A stretch of 64,000 nucleotides of DNA from an uncultured Lachnospiraceae bacterium (GTDB lineage: Bacteria; Bacillota; Clostridia; Lachnospirales; Lachnospiraceae). Each line of letters begins with the position of its first letter. Within the stretch, counting starts at the first letter, position 1. Below the pieces are notes generated by a model. The model saw only the letters and a list, made by a program, of their open reading frames with translations. It had not been told where the DNA came from and ran no database searches. The stretch spans positions 62,001 through 126,000 of the forward strand of contig CAJUQJ010000006.1 in the NCBI GenBank assembly GCA_910588215.1. The letters are read 5' to 3'. Position numbers and translations under genes: made by a program. Of this stretch, positions 27,094 to 36,208 are shown piece by piece.

Positions 27094-27205
27094 ATATTGT
27101 ACTCCTTAACAAAAACAATTTTCTGTTGCAAAAACTTCCAGCGCTTATTTTCTCACAATCTACGACAAAAGTCAACATCCCCGGCCAGCAGCAACCTTTA
27201 AATTA

Positions 27206-27380
27206 ACAACAGTTCAGCCCTCATCATTCATAAAAGCGTCTGCTACGCAGCCGACGCCGCTTTGCGGCTCATCTTTTATATCAGATGAAGGCGCTCCGCT
27301 CATAAAATACTCTGCAGCCCGTGTTTTGTGTGCAAGCACCCACACACAGTCTGCAGAGTATTTCATGGCTGAACTGTTAC
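27206..27380. repeat. R2 palindromic element, copy 1
   Basis: About 175 bp bounded by ACAGTTCAGCC on the left and GGCTGAACTGTTAC on the right. Inside are GCCGC/GCGGC and a 13-bp stem AAATACTCTGCAG / CTGCAGAGTATTT. The first 70 bases match 43269-43338 almost exactly. It occupies most of the gap between the sugar transferase and LCP genes. Confidence 0.8.
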
Positions 27381-27396
27381 TCAAATTAGTATAGCA

Positions 27397-28806
27397 CTAA
27401 TAGGCATTTTTATTTATGAACCCTTTAAAAATAGTTAAAAACATGATCTTGATATCAAAGGACATCGTCCAGTTTTCAATATAGAATATATCATATTCAA
27501 TCCTCCGCTTAATAGAGGTATCTCCCCGGTAACCGTTGATCTGCGCCCAGCCCGTAAGTCCCGGTCTGACCTGATGTTTCACCATATAGCGGGGAATTTC
27601 TTCCTTAAACTTCTCCACAAACTGAGGTCTCTCAGGTCTTGGACCTACCACACTCATATCCCCTCTCAGGATATTGAAAAGCTGCGGCAATTCGTCAATG
27701 CTTGTCCTGCGCAGGAACCTGCCGACTTTGGTCACGCGGGGATCATCCTTCGTCGTCCACCCCTGTGCCTCCCTGGAAGGCTTCTGCACTTCCATCGTAC
27801 GGAATTTATACATCTTAAAAGGCTTATTGTGCAGACCGATCCGTTCCTGCTTAAAGATAATAGGGCCTCTGGAGGTGCACCCCACCGCGATCGCTGCTCC
27901 CAGCATGACCGGTGAGGAGATCACCAGACCTACCAGTGCCGTGATCACATCCACCACCCGCTTGGCTATCCAGTTCAGCGTATTCGTCAGCGGCACATAA
28001 CGGATATTGATCACCGGAAGTCCCATCAGATCTTCCGTGTAAGGCCTGCTTGGAAAAAGACTGTTATAATCCGGAATAAATTTCGTATGGACACCGGATT
28101 TCTCACACATATCCACAATATGTTCCAAATGGTCATAATCTTTCAGGGAAAGCGTGATAGCGATCTCATCCAGCTTATTCTGAGGCAGGATATAGAGCAG
28201 ATTCTCTATTCTCCCCAATACTTTGACACCCTTATAGAGTGTTCCGCTGGGCACGCTGTCATCCAGGATCCCTCTTACCACATACCCCCACTGAGGATTG
28301 GTATTGATACGGTTGATATATTCCTCTGCCGCTCGCGAATACCCTACCAGAAGAATATATTTGAGATTATAGCCCTTTTCACGAAAATACTGTAGAAGAA
28401 TACGGATCAGAGAGCGCCCGAGAGTTGTCAATATGATATTCAGAATATAGAAGTATCCCATCATAAGACGGGAGAAATGAATCTGGGAAACCATATACCA
28501 GCCGGCCATCAAAATAACCAGACCGACCGTATTCGCCTGGAAAACATTAAGGATCTCATACTTGTGGACAGTCGCCCGCTTCGGTGTGTAGAGGTTGAAA
28601 ATGTAATAGAGGATCAGGCACCCAGGTACGATCAGGAGTAACATCTCAAAGTAGGTGCCCATAGAAAGAGCACCCACATTAGGATCACTGTTTGAAATGG
28701 GACTGGCAAATTTCAAATACCAGGCCAGCATATAAGACGCTGTCACGACAACAGCGTCGAATACTACATGTAATCTATTAAAATATTTCTGATTATCTTT
28801 AATCAT
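27397..28806 (-). CDS. Polyprenyl-phosphate sugar-1-phosphate transferase (WbaP-like)
   Basis: The start at 28806 (MIKDNQK) is chosen; the longer frame runs into an R3 repeat. The 469-residue protein has about five membrane spans (N-terminal 170 residues), a cytosolic Rossmann-like domain (about 150-270) and a bacterial sugar transferase domain (about 280-469). The catalytic region shows the membrane re-entrant helix before FKQERIGL, FKMYKFRTM, the Asp-Glu pair in RRTSIDELPQ and GPRPERPQF. It is expected to move a hexose-1-phosphate (glucose or galactose class) from UDP-sugar to undecaprenyl phosphate, starting the glycan. It has its own promoter and a 160-nt structured leader. Confidence 0.92.
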   Translation of the reverse strand: MIKDNQKYFNRLHVVFDAVVVTASYMLAWYLKFASPISNSDPNVGALSMGTYFEMLLLIVPGCLILYYIFNLYTPKRATVHKYEILNVFQANTVGLVILMAGWYMVSQIHFSRLMMGYFYILNIILTTLGRSLIRILLQYFREKGYNLKYILLVGYSRAAEEYINRINTNPQWGYVVRGILDDSVPSGTLYKGVKVLGRIENLLYILPQNKLDEIAITLSLKDYDHLEHIVDMCEKSGVHTKFIPDYNSLFPSRPYTEDLMGLPVINIRYVPLTNTLNWIAKRVVDVITALVGLVISSPVMLGAAIAVGCTSRGPIIFKQERIGLHNKPFKMYKFRTMEVQKPSREAQGWTTKDDPRVTKVGRFLRRTSIDELPQLFNILRGDMSVVGPRPERPQFVEKFKEEIPRYMVKHQVRPGLTGWAQINGYRGDTSIKRRIEYDIFYIENWTMSFDIKIMFLTIFKGFINKNAY

Positions 28807-28826
28807 ATCGTTATCTGTCCTGATTT

Positions 28827-28959
28827 TATTTCCGCGAACAATGAGCCAAGTGCCATGCGTGCACAAGCATTTGGCGAATGCCGCGAGAGTCAAATACCCC
28901 GCTGCTCTGCAGCGCTGCAAGTTTGATATCCCGCAGCTTGCAGCGGGGTCTTTGATTTG
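28827..28959 (-). repeat. R3 structured repeat, copy 1 (5' leader position)
   Basis: On the minus strand the element starts AGACCCCGCTGC and contains a 10-bp stem ACCCCGCTGC/GCAGCGGGGT, then TATTTGACTCTCGCGGC and CACTTGGCTC. It shares long stretches with 36082-36178. It fills the space between the candidate promoter (28965-28993) and the start codon at 28806. Confidence 0.75.
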
Positions 28960-28964
28960 TTACT

Positions 28965-28993
28965 ATATTACAATAATCTTACCAAAAAAACAA
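28965..28993 (-). promoter_or_regulatory. Candidate promoter of the sugar transferase
   Basis: On the minus strand TTGTTT (28988-28993) and TAATAT (28965-28970) are 17 bp apart. The transcript would begin near 28958 and carry the whole R3 element as its leader. Confidence 0.45.
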
Positions 28994-29055
28994 CCTGTTG
29001 TTCCTGCACCGTTGCGTTTGGAATCGAGCAAAAACGCTTCGGAATGGAGGTAAAA

Positions 29056-29163
29056 ATGACAGGCACATCCGGCCAACTAACCGACAATGGTTCATGGCCT
29101 GGCCGGCCGCAGCTAATTCCCAAACGCTCACCGCAAGAATCTGTAACATATGTTACGCCATAA
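29056..29163 (+). CDS. Possible 35-residue small ORF with strong ribosome site
   Basis: An ATG at 29056 follows GGAATGGAGGTAAAA, one of the best Shine-Dalgarno sites in the window and a match to the leaders of glmS, pgm and the MATE gene at 13225. The 35-residue product has no recognised motif, signal or membrane span, and overlaps the end of the opposite-strand GT gene by 36 bp. It may be a real small protein or a relic of a lost gene start. Confidence 0.2.
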   Translation: MTGTSGQLTDNGSWPGRPQLIPKRSPQESVTYVTP

Positions 29164-30096
29164 TTCCAGCTGGATCACAATATAGTTCCCTAGATTTTCT
29201 CTCCGAAAGCGTACCTTATTTCTTCTGCCTTCCTGAGAGGCACACAGTCTGAAGCCTCTGCCCAACCCTCTGACATAATCTTTCCCCAGGCCCTTACGCA
29301 TGAAGAAAAGCGTCTTCACCGCAAACCCTATAAAAAGCAACGGCATATTCAATATAATCTGCAACAACGGCATATTTTTATAGAGTAGATAGACACTGTT
29401 CCGAGATGTTAAATCTACCTTAAACTTATTGTGTCTCGAGCCGGAAACACCGCTTCCTGCATGGTATACGACCGCCTGCGGGATATACAGATTCACATAG
29501 CCATAGATACGCGCACGATAACCGAGGTCGACATCCTCCAGATACGCAAAATGATTCTCATCCAGCCCTCCGGTCTTATCAAGCATACTCCTTCGCAGAA
29601 TAGCCGCCCCGCCACAGGCCGAGAAAATATGCCGCTCACCCTGATATGCCTGCACCGGTTTATCCTTCCCCAGCGCAAAAGCCCATCCCAATGCACAATA
29701 ATAGTCCCCTGCATCATCGATCAATTCCGTTCGGTACAGGTTCCTGATCTGGGCCGCCCCGGAAAAGGCCCGCGGATTCCGGTCCATGGAGTGTTCCAAT
29801 GCCTCTACAAATCCGGGCTGTATCTTCGTGTCATTGTTCAGCAAAATAACATATGTCGTTTTGCTGCTCTCGATCCCGGCATTGACCGCCTTGCAGAATC
29901 CGTAATTCTGCTCAAAACATTTCAACTCTATCTCAGGAAACTTCTCCTGCACCAGTTCTCTGCTGCCGTCCACAGAACCATTATCCACGACGATGACATG
30001 CGCAGCCTCTCCTGCCAGAGAGCGGAGACAGTCTTCAATGTATTGCATGCCATTGTAATTTGGAATGACTATGGTAGACCTGATCTTTTCTGCCAT
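29128..30096 (-). CDS. GT2 glycosyltransferase (WbbL-like)
   Basis: The 322-residue enzyme has a GT-A fold with STIVIPNYNG (about 7-16), VIVVDNGSVDGS (34-45), the acidic metal-binding ILLNNDT (about 84-90) and the catalytic-site segment AYLEDVDLGYRARIYGY (about 184-200). A C-terminal hydrophobic helix pair (about 240-270) probably anchors it to the membrane. It resembles dTDP-rhamnose-dependent WbbL-type transferases, fitting RmlA, RmlB and RmlC in the cluster. GGAG lies 12 bases before the ATG. The exact linkage is unknown. Confidence 0.88.
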   Translation of the reverse strand: MAEKIRSTIVIPNYNGMQYIEDCLRSLAGEAAHVIVVDNGSVDGSRELVQEKFPEIELKCFEQNYGFCKAVNAGIESSKTTYVILLNNDTKIQPGFVEALEHSMDRNPRAFSGAAQIRNLYRTELIDDAGDYYCALGWAFALGKDKPVQAYQGERHIFSACGGAAILRRSMLDKTGGLDENHFAYLEDVDLGYRARIYGYVNLYIPQAVVYHAGSGVSGSRHNKFKVDLTSRNSVYLLYKNMPLLQIILNMPLLFIGFAVKTLFFMRKGLGKDYVRGLGRGFRLCASQEGRRNKVRFRRENLGNYIVIQLELWRNICYRFLR

Positions 30097-30312
30097 ATCC
30101 GAAATCAGCTCCTTTATATCTAATGTAAATTTAATTTATCTAAATTCCCCTACGCTCCATGCCCGCCAACGCTTATCTGTCCAAAACCATGTCGGGCATT
30201 TCTGTTGCTCGTTACTTCTGCGGTAAATTCCCTGCTCCTGACAGATTTCCGGGCTGACTTTTCATGCATGATTTCCTTCATCTCCATCAAGACCTTCCCT
30301 TTTTTCTTCCAT

Positions 30313-31782
30313 TCATACAACACATGTTATATTTGGATTCCATACCACCAGATATCCTTTCGCACGCGCCGCTCTTCCAAACTCCATGCTCAGCTTCCGG
30401 TATCCTGCCTCATCACAATTGAGTCCCGCAATATCCGCGATAGCTACCACTTCTTTCCCCTTGCCCTTCCCGCAGTATATCTTCCTCTCCCGATAAGGCA
30501 GGCCGATGATCTCCTCATACGCTTCTCTCAACGCCGGCGCCACCTGCATACAACGGATATCCACGGCATAGACATCCTGCTTTAACACCGCCCGGTGCGT
30601 ACTCCCGCCGCTATACGCTTTCGGAAGTCCTTCATACATACAGACAGCATCTTCACGATATGCGCCGCCACATATCTTCCCTCGTCCATCCAGGATCCGT
30701 CCCCCCACGATCCCGACCTCTTTCCGTACCGACAGAAGATCCGGCAGATAAGTGATCTCATAGAACCCCAAGTGCAATCCGTGATTCACTTCCGCCTGCC
30801 AGCCCTGACTGCTGCAAAAATCCTCCAGCGCCCTCCGCCCCGCTTCATAGGCATAAGATTTGCTGTCCGTATTCTGCGCCGTAGACTGTTCATGGCATCT
30901 CCAATGATAAAGAACATGCGGTATATGGACCAGCCGGTGCATAAAATCTTGCACGGGAGTCATTTTATACACTTGATCCACCACCCGCAGCACCAGGTCA
31001 TAATCCTGCGCACCGTCATATGTCTCACGCAGCTTTAATCGTTTGAACAACTCCGCCTTCACTGCCATGAAATGACATATATAATTATTTGACAAAATCA
31101 AATCCAAATTAAATTCTGTCTTTCTGTGCGGCTGCATATAACTGCCGTTATCAGCACGCCCGTATCCCGCAGCGGACTGATCACAGACACATCCCGCTTC
31201 ATATTTATCTTCGTCAGAATACAGCAAGACGGGAACCTCTCCCGCTTTCTGAGCCTCGTACAATGCCAGTGCCATATGATAGAGTGCATCCGGTGTCAGG
31301 AGATCGTCATGATCAAGCAGTGCGATATAATCTCCCTCTGCCATCTCTATGCCCGCATTAGTATTCCCCGAGATACCCTTATTCTCCCGCAAATGCACAT
31401 ATTTGATGCGCTCTTCATCTGTCTGTGCCAGAATCTCTTGCACGATCCGCTCCACCAGATCGCTGGCGCTCGCATCTGCGATCACAAGTTCCCATTTCTC
31501 ATAACTCTGCCTGCGCACAGAGTCGATCATCTCCCGCAGGAACTCCTCCTTCGTCTCGTAAGCCGGCACCACGATGCTGAACAGATAGGTATATCGGGCT
31601 GACTCCCTGCGCTGTGCTTCCAGCACGTCTCCGGCCGGCTCCACATAGCGATATGGTTCTCCCTTTTCTTCCTCGATCCGCTCCCTGACCGCATAATATG
31701 CATGACGGACTCCGTTCTTCTTTAAATAACGCACAGTTTTCTTTAGGTTGTTTAGATTGCATATCTTTTTAGCCATAGTCAT
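30313..31782 (-). CDS. GT2 glycosyltransferase, single-domain with N- and C-terminal extensions
   Basis: The 489-residue protein has an N-terminal basic region (1-60), a GT2 domain (about 68-300) with FSIVVPAYETKEEFL, ELVIADASASD, ENKGISGNTNAG and the metal-binding ALLDHDDLL, then YDGAQDYDLVLRV and YHWRCHEQS, and a C-terminal domain of about 170 residues that looks like a degenerate second GT or binding domain. The set of motifs is the same as in the first half of the 34022-36022 protein, so they are paralogues. AGGAG is 9 bases from the ATG. It probably adds a main-chain sugar. Confidence 0.88.
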   Translation of the reverse strand: MTMAKKICNLNNLKKTVRYLKKNGVRHAYYAVRERIEEEKGEPYRYVEPAGDVLEAQRRESARYTYLFSIVVPAYETKEEFLREMIDSVRRQSYEKWELVIADASASDLVERIVQEILAQTDEERIKYVHLRENKGISGNTNAGIEMAEGDYIALLDHDDLLTPDALYHMALALYEAQKAGEVPVLLYSDEDKYEAGCVCDQSAAGYGRADNGSYMQPHRKTEFNLDLILSNNYICHFMAVKAELFKRLKLRETYDGAQDYDLVLRVVDQVYKMTPVQDFMHRLVHIPHVLYHWRCHEQSTAQNTDSKSYAYEAGRRALEDFCSSQGWQAEVNHGLHLGFYEITYLPDLLSVRKEVGIVGGRILDGRGKICGGAYREDAVCMYEGLPKAYSGGSTHRAVLKQDVYAVDIRCMQVAPALREAYEEIIGLPYRERKIYCGKGKGKEVVAIADIAGLNCDEAGYRKLSMEFGRAARAKGYLVVWNPNITCVV

Positions 31783-31869
31783 GCTCAGACACTCCTGTTA
31801 TTGACACCCTGATCCTATAAATAGCCATCGCCCTGCATCCTTCGCAGGGCGATGAAATTCTTCCTATCT

Positions 31870-31972
31870 TATAGTAAACGACATAACAAATTTCTGCTTC
31901 CGGTTCCTGCCAAAGCCATATACGGGAGCTTTTGCAGGACCGAAAACGAAATTTTTAATGTCGTTAACTATA
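31870..31972. repeat. R1 MITE-like palindromic repeat, copy B
   Basis: A 103-bp element with ends TATAGTAAACGACAT and ATGTCGTTAACTATA, of the same length as copy A and reverse in orientation. It sits between the phosphohexomutase stop and the next GT gene. Confidence 0.85.
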
Positions 31973-32010
31973 ACATTTCACAATTCTCTGGTCAACGGCA
32001 TTTGCCGTGA

Positions 32011-33732
32011 TCACAGATACGCTTTCAGATCCTCGGTCAACTTATCCAATCTGGCCTGCGCATCCTCCAGGCTCGTTCCTTTCACGCCCATATAGAACTT
32101 GATCTTCGGTTCCGTGCCGGACGGACGTGCGCAACACCAGGAATCATTGGTCAGATCAAAGTACAGTACATTGGACTGCGGCAATCCCGTCTCACCGTCT
32201 TCACCGCTCTCCAGATTCAGCGTCTTGCCTGTGTTGTAATCCCTGAATTCTTTCACTTTCAAATCTCCGAAGTTCTTCGGCGGATCATTCCTGAGCTTAT
32301 CCATAATCTCCGCGATCTGCTTCGCGCCGTCGATTCCCTTCATGGTAATCGCATACTGGCTCTCTTTAAAGTAACCGTACTTCTCGTACAGGGTGATCAT
32401 CTGATCCCATACGGTCTTGCCATTCTTCTTGCACCATGCAGCCATCTCACACAGGCACATAACAGCCACGATGGCGTCCTTATCTCTCGCATGGGTACCT
32501 GCCAGACAGCCATAACTCTCTTCCAGACCAAACACATAGTTGTTGGAAGCGTTCTGCTCGAAAAGCTTGATCTGTTCGCCGATATATTTAAATCCTGTCA
32601 GAACCTCGATAAACTTTACCTTATAGTCGTCCGCGATGGCACGTGCCATGTTCGTAGTAACGATGGTAGTGACAAGAGCAGGATTCTCAGGCATCTTGCC
32701 GGTCGCGGTTCTCTCCCTTAAGATATACTCAGCGATCAGCATTCCGGACATATTCCCGGTAAAAGGCACATACTCGCCGGACTTCGTATCTAATGCATAG
32801 ATGCCCAGTCTGTCCGCATCCGGGTCTGTCGCCAGCACGATGTCCGCATTCTTCTCCTTCGCCAGCTTAAGTGCCAGTGTAAATGCCTTGGGATCTTCCG
32901 GATTCGGATAATCCAGTGTGGTAAAGTCAGGATCCGGCATCTCCTGTTCCGGCACGACATATACATTCTTGAAGCCCAGTTCCGAAAGAATCCTTCTCAC
33001 CGGCACATTACCAGTACCGTTGAAAGGAGAGTAAACGATCTTCATATCTTCAGCCATCTCCTGGATCACTTCTGGATGGATGATCTGCTTCTTCAACTCT
33101 ACCATGTACTTGTCGTCGATCTCCTTACCGATCACTACATAGAGGCCTGCCTTCTTCGCCTCCTCCTTGTCCATGGTCTTCACCGCATGATAGTCCGTTA
33201 CGTTATTCACTTCCGTGATGATCTCTTTATCCCTGGGCGCCGCTACCTGCGCACCATCCTCCCAATAACACTTGTAACCATTGTACTCCGGCGGATTATG
33301 GCTGGCCGTGATCACGATACCGGAAATGCAGCCCAGCTCACGCAGCGCGAAAGAAAGTTCCGGCGTGGGCCGTAATGCATCGAACACATAAGCCCTGATC
33401 CCGTTGGCTGCCAGGCAAAGCGCCGCCTCATCCGCAAACTCGGGAGACATCCTTCTGGAATCGTAAGCGATCGCCACGCCTTTCTCCTCGCCGCCCTGTT
33501 TCTTTATGTAATTCGCAAGTCCCTGAGTCGCCTTCCGAACCGTGTAGATATTCATACGGTTCGTGCCTGCGCCGATCACACCGCGCAGACCGCCTGTGCC
33601 AAACTCAAGATCCTTGTAAAAACGCTCCTCGATCTCTTTCTCATCATTCTCGATCGCCAGAAGCTCCTGCTTCGTCGCATCGTCGAAATAAGAATCCTCC
33701 ACCCAAAACTTAAATTGTTCCTGATATCCCAT
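32011..33732 (-). CDS. Phosphoglucomutase/phosphomannomutase
   Basis: The start at 33732 (MGYQEQF) is chosen because the upstream ATGGAGG is its ribosome site. The 573-residue alpha-D-phosphohexomutase interconverts glucose 1- and 6-phosphate, or the mannose forms. It shows the phosphoserine loop GIVITASHNPPEYNGYK (about 135-151), the metal-binding DPDADRLGI (about 300-308), the sugar-binding GFEES-like FGLEESYG and the phosphate-binding CCARPSGTEPKIKFY near the C-terminus. It supplies glucose 1-phosphate for RmlA and the UDP-glucose pathway. The leader has the CGCTTCGGAAATGGAGG motif. Confidence 0.92.
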   Translation of the reverse strand: MGYQEQFKFWVEDSYFDDATKQELLAIENDEKEIEERFYKDLEFGTGGLRGVIGAGTNRMNIYTVRKATQGLANYIKKQGGEEKGVAIAYDSRRMSPEFADEAALCLAANGIRAYVFDALRPTPELSFALRELGCISGIVITASHNPPEYNGYKCYWEDGAQVAAPRDKEIITEVNNVTDYHAVKTMDKEEAKKAGLYVVIGKEIDDKYMVELKKQIIHPEVIQEMAEDMKIVYSPFNGTGNVPVRRILSELGFKNVYVVPEQEMPDPDFTTLDYPNPEDPKAFTLALKLAKEKNADIVLATDPDADRLGIYALDTKSGEYVPFTGNMSGMLIAEYILRERTATGKMPENPALVTTIVTTNMARAIADDYKVKFIEVLTGFKYIGEQIKLFEQNASNNYVFGLEESYGCLAGTHARDKDAIVAVMCLCEMAAWCKKNGKTVWDQMITLYEKYGYFKESQYAITMKGIDGAKQIAEIMDKLRNDPPKNFGDLKVKEFRDYNTGKTLNLESGEDGETGLPQSNVLYFDLTNDSWCCARPSGTEPKIKFYMGVKGTSLEDAQARLDKLTEDLKAYL

Positions 33733-33879
33733 TTTTTCCTCCATTTCCGAAGCGTTCCCGTTCTTCTATTACGCTCCTACACAAATAAATGTTACATACT
33801 TCATAAAGTAACACTCTTATTCTAACACAAGGTCATTCCAGGAGTAAACCTCTTTTGGAAATCTGTGGCAGTCACTCGT

Positions 33880-34021
33880 AACTATTCAGCCTTCGGCTTC
33901 ATAGTTACTGAATCCGGCCTATTCCAAATTTGCCTTCGGCAAAGAGGCCGGATCCTTCTCAACCTTTATGCGTTCTCACGGCCTTTGCAGTAAATGCAAA
34001 GACCTGGCTGAACTGTTACGA
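33880..34021. repeat. R2 palindromic element, copy 2
   Basis: Bounded by GTAACTATTCAGCC (about 33889) and GGCTGAACTGTTAC (ending about 34019), with inner hairpins GTAACTAT/ATAGTTAC, ATCCGGCCT/AGGCCGGAT and TTTGC/GCAAA. TCACTC occurs just outside both ends and may be a degraded target duplication. Confidence 0.75.
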
Positions 34022-36022
34022 TCACTCAATAAGTTTCAATGCAAAATCGCTCCTGTCAAGCGAGAAGTTCACATTGTAATAAGGGTCTCCCTTTACCAGC
34101 AATTCTTTCCACTTCGTCCGAAATGCCTCCGACTCTCTGTCATAGCGTGCCGCCTTCTCCCCGGAATCGTCCAGCCCGCGGGACACCGATTCATAGTGAT
34201 ACAATTCCGCAAAGGGCGTAAACACATTGACATAGCCTTCTTTCCAGGCACGTACGCACAAGTCCACATCATTTAAGGAAACGGCAAAGTTCTCATCCAG
34301 CCCGCCAAGTTCCGTATACAAGGATTTCTTCATCATCAGACAGGCACCGGTCACCGCCATCACGTTCTGCGCATAGCAAAGCCTGCCCATGTAGCCCAGA
34401 TTGTTGCTGCTGACACGGTAATGGCTGTGACCGGCCGTCCTGTGCGCTCCCAGCCCCAGCACAACGCCTGCATGCTGGATCGTCATGTCCTCATAGTAGA
34501 GCTTCGCACCTACCGCGCCTACATCCTCACGCTGGGCATACATCAGCAGCTCCTCGATCCAGTCCAGTGTGATCACCTTCGTATCATTGTTGAGCAGCAG
34601 GATATACTCTCCCTGCGCATTTTCTACCCCCAGATTATTGATCTTGGAATAGTTGAAATCGTCCTCGTAAGTGATGACCCGGACATTATCATATTCCTGT
34701 ATTTTCTTATAATATTCATAGATTTCATCAGTAGTACTGTTATTCTCCACCACGATGATCTCATAATTGTCGTAAGTAGTCTTATCCAGAATAGATGTGA
34801 TACACCGCTGCAGATCCCCCAGATGATCCTTATTGGGGATCACGATACTCACCTTTGGATTCCCCAGAATCTCATACTTTATCCGGAAGATCGTCTCAAA
34901 CGCCTTAGTCGAAGTGATCTCAAAATTCTCAAATCCCTGTTGTCTTAAGCTGTCCGCTACCGCCCCCTTAGCCGCCTCAATGGCATATCTCTTGGCATTG
35001 ATATCGGATGCCACGCTGCCTGCATGGGAACGCCAGTAATAAAGAAGCTTCGGCACATGGGTCACACACTTGGCCTTCGCGGTCAGCCGCAGGATCATGT
35101 CATGGTCCTGACTGCCGTCAAATTCCGACCGGAACAGAGGCATGCATTCCAACAGCTTTCTGTCAAAAGCACTGAAATGACAGATATAGTTATTCGCCCG
35201 CAGATTATCCGGCGCATAATCCGGCTTAAAATGCAGCGTGATCATATCGTCAATGGTCTCTTTTCCCCGAAAGGTAGCCTCATCACAGTAAATATAATCG
35301 GCTCCCTGGTCACAGATTGCCTTCATATACTCAAACAGCACGCAGGGATGCAGCACATCATCATGGTCGAACAACGCGATAAAATCGCCGGCCGCCATAT
35401 CCAGACAGGCATTGGTATTGCCTGAGATTCCCTCATTCTTCTTTAACTTCCGATAGCGGATCCGTCTGTCCCGTGCCATGTATTCCTTACAGATCTGTTC
35501 GACCTCGGCATGTTCCGCATCTGATCCGTCCGCCAGACACAACTCCCAACCCGGATATGTCTGCATTATCACCGACTCGATCGCCTGCCGCAGGAACTTC
35601 TCCGGCGTATTGTAGAGCGGCATCAGGATACTGAATATGATCGGCTTGCTAAATCTGGTATTCTGCTGCCGCTTTACCTCCTCCGGTTTCGGATAACTGT
35701 CCGTCCCATGCTGTTTCCGGGCCTTCCACTCAATATTCTTGGCACTCAATCTCTTCAGGAATCCTTTCACATTTCCGCATCTGGCCAGCCGCTCCTTCGT
35801 GCGATGTACCCAATGCACCATGCTCCTCAGCGGTTTGGACAGCCGCCAGAGCCGTGTTCCCTTGATATCCGCCAGATTCTTCTCCAGCTCTCTGTTCTTA
35901 TGTTCCTCATCTGCCAGTCGGCCGCTTAAGAACTGGTTCTTCTTCCGCTCCCGCTCATAAGCATCCCGGTAAAACTGCAGGGATTCTTCCTCCGTCATCC
36001 GGCTCTGTTCTTTTTGTTCCAT
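34022..36022 (-). CDS. Tandem GT2 glycosyltransferase with N-terminal coiled coil
   Basis: The 666-residue protein has an N-terminal coiled coil (about 5-55), a linker, and two GT2 domains. The first (about 125-340) has FSILMPLYNTPEKFL, ELCLADGSD, KNEGISGNTNA, ALFDHDDVL and FDGSQDHDMILRL. The second (about 385-640) has VSIVIPNKDHLG, IIVVENNST, LLLNNDTKV and SLNDVDLCVRAWKEGY. Both domains retain the acidic metal motif, so it may add two sugars or form a repeating disaccharide. The coiled coil is similar to that of the 36209-38653 protein. It is typical of long-chain rhamnan or galactan synthases; the sugars are not fixed by sequence. Confidence 0.88.
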   Translation of the reverse strand: MEQKEQSRMTEEESLQFYRDAYERERKKNQFLSGRLADEEHKNRELEKNLADIKGTRLWRLSKPLRSMVHWVHRTKERLARCGNVKGFLKRLSAKNIEWKARKQHGTDSYPKPEEVKRQQNTRFSKPIIFSILMPLYNTPEKFLRQAIESVIMQTYPGWELCLADGSDAEHAEVEQICKEYMARDRRIRYRKLKKNEGISGNTNACLDMAAGDFIALFDHDDVLHPCVLFEYMKAICDQGADYIYCDEATFRGKETIDDMITLHFKPDYAPDNLRANNYICHFSAFDRKLLECMPLFRSEFDGSQDHDMILRLTAKAKCVTHVPKLLYYWRSHAGSVASDINAKRYAIEAAKGAVADSLRQQGFENFEITSTKAFETIFRIKYEILGNPKVSIVIPNKDHLGDLQRCITSILDKTTYDNYEIIVVENNSTTDEIYEYYKKIQEYDNVRVITYEDDFNYSKINNLGVENAQGEYILLLNNDTKVITLDWIEELLMYAQREDVGAVGAKLYYEDMTIQHAGVVLGLGAHRTAGHSHYRVSSNNLGYMGRLCYAQNVMAVTGACLMMKKSLYTELGGLDENFAVSLNDVDLCVRAWKEGYVNVFTPFAELYHYESVSRGLDDSGEKAARYDRESEAFRTKWKELLVKGDPYYNVNFSLDRSDFALKLIE

Positions 36023-36081
36023 AATACTATCGTTTCCTTTCCAAGCTTCGTCCAGAAATACTCTTATCCGTCCGAATCACA

Positions 36082-36178
36082 ATCCAAGACCCTGCTGCAA
36101 GCAACGGGGTATTTGACCCTCGCGGCAGCCGCCAAACGTCTGCAAGCAGCCACTTGGCTCGTTGCTCGCGGGAATAAT
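36082..36178 (+). repeat. R3 structured repeat, copy 2
   Basis: On the plus strand it reads AAGACCCTGCTGCAAGC, then GGGGTATTTGACCCTCGCGGC, CGCCAAACG and CACTTGGCTC. It matches copy 1 read on the minus strand but lacks the second hairpin of copy 1. Relative to the surrounding genes it is in the opposite orientation. Confidence 0.75.
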
Positions 36179-36208
36179 GCCCAATGCGCGGCACGCTCTG
36201 CTTTCCTC

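Noticed and set aside
28827..28920. N-terminal extension of the sugar transferase (extra 38 codons)
   Set aside because: The sequence is R3 repeat DNA, also present at 36082-36178, and the ATG at 28806 gives the normal protein start.
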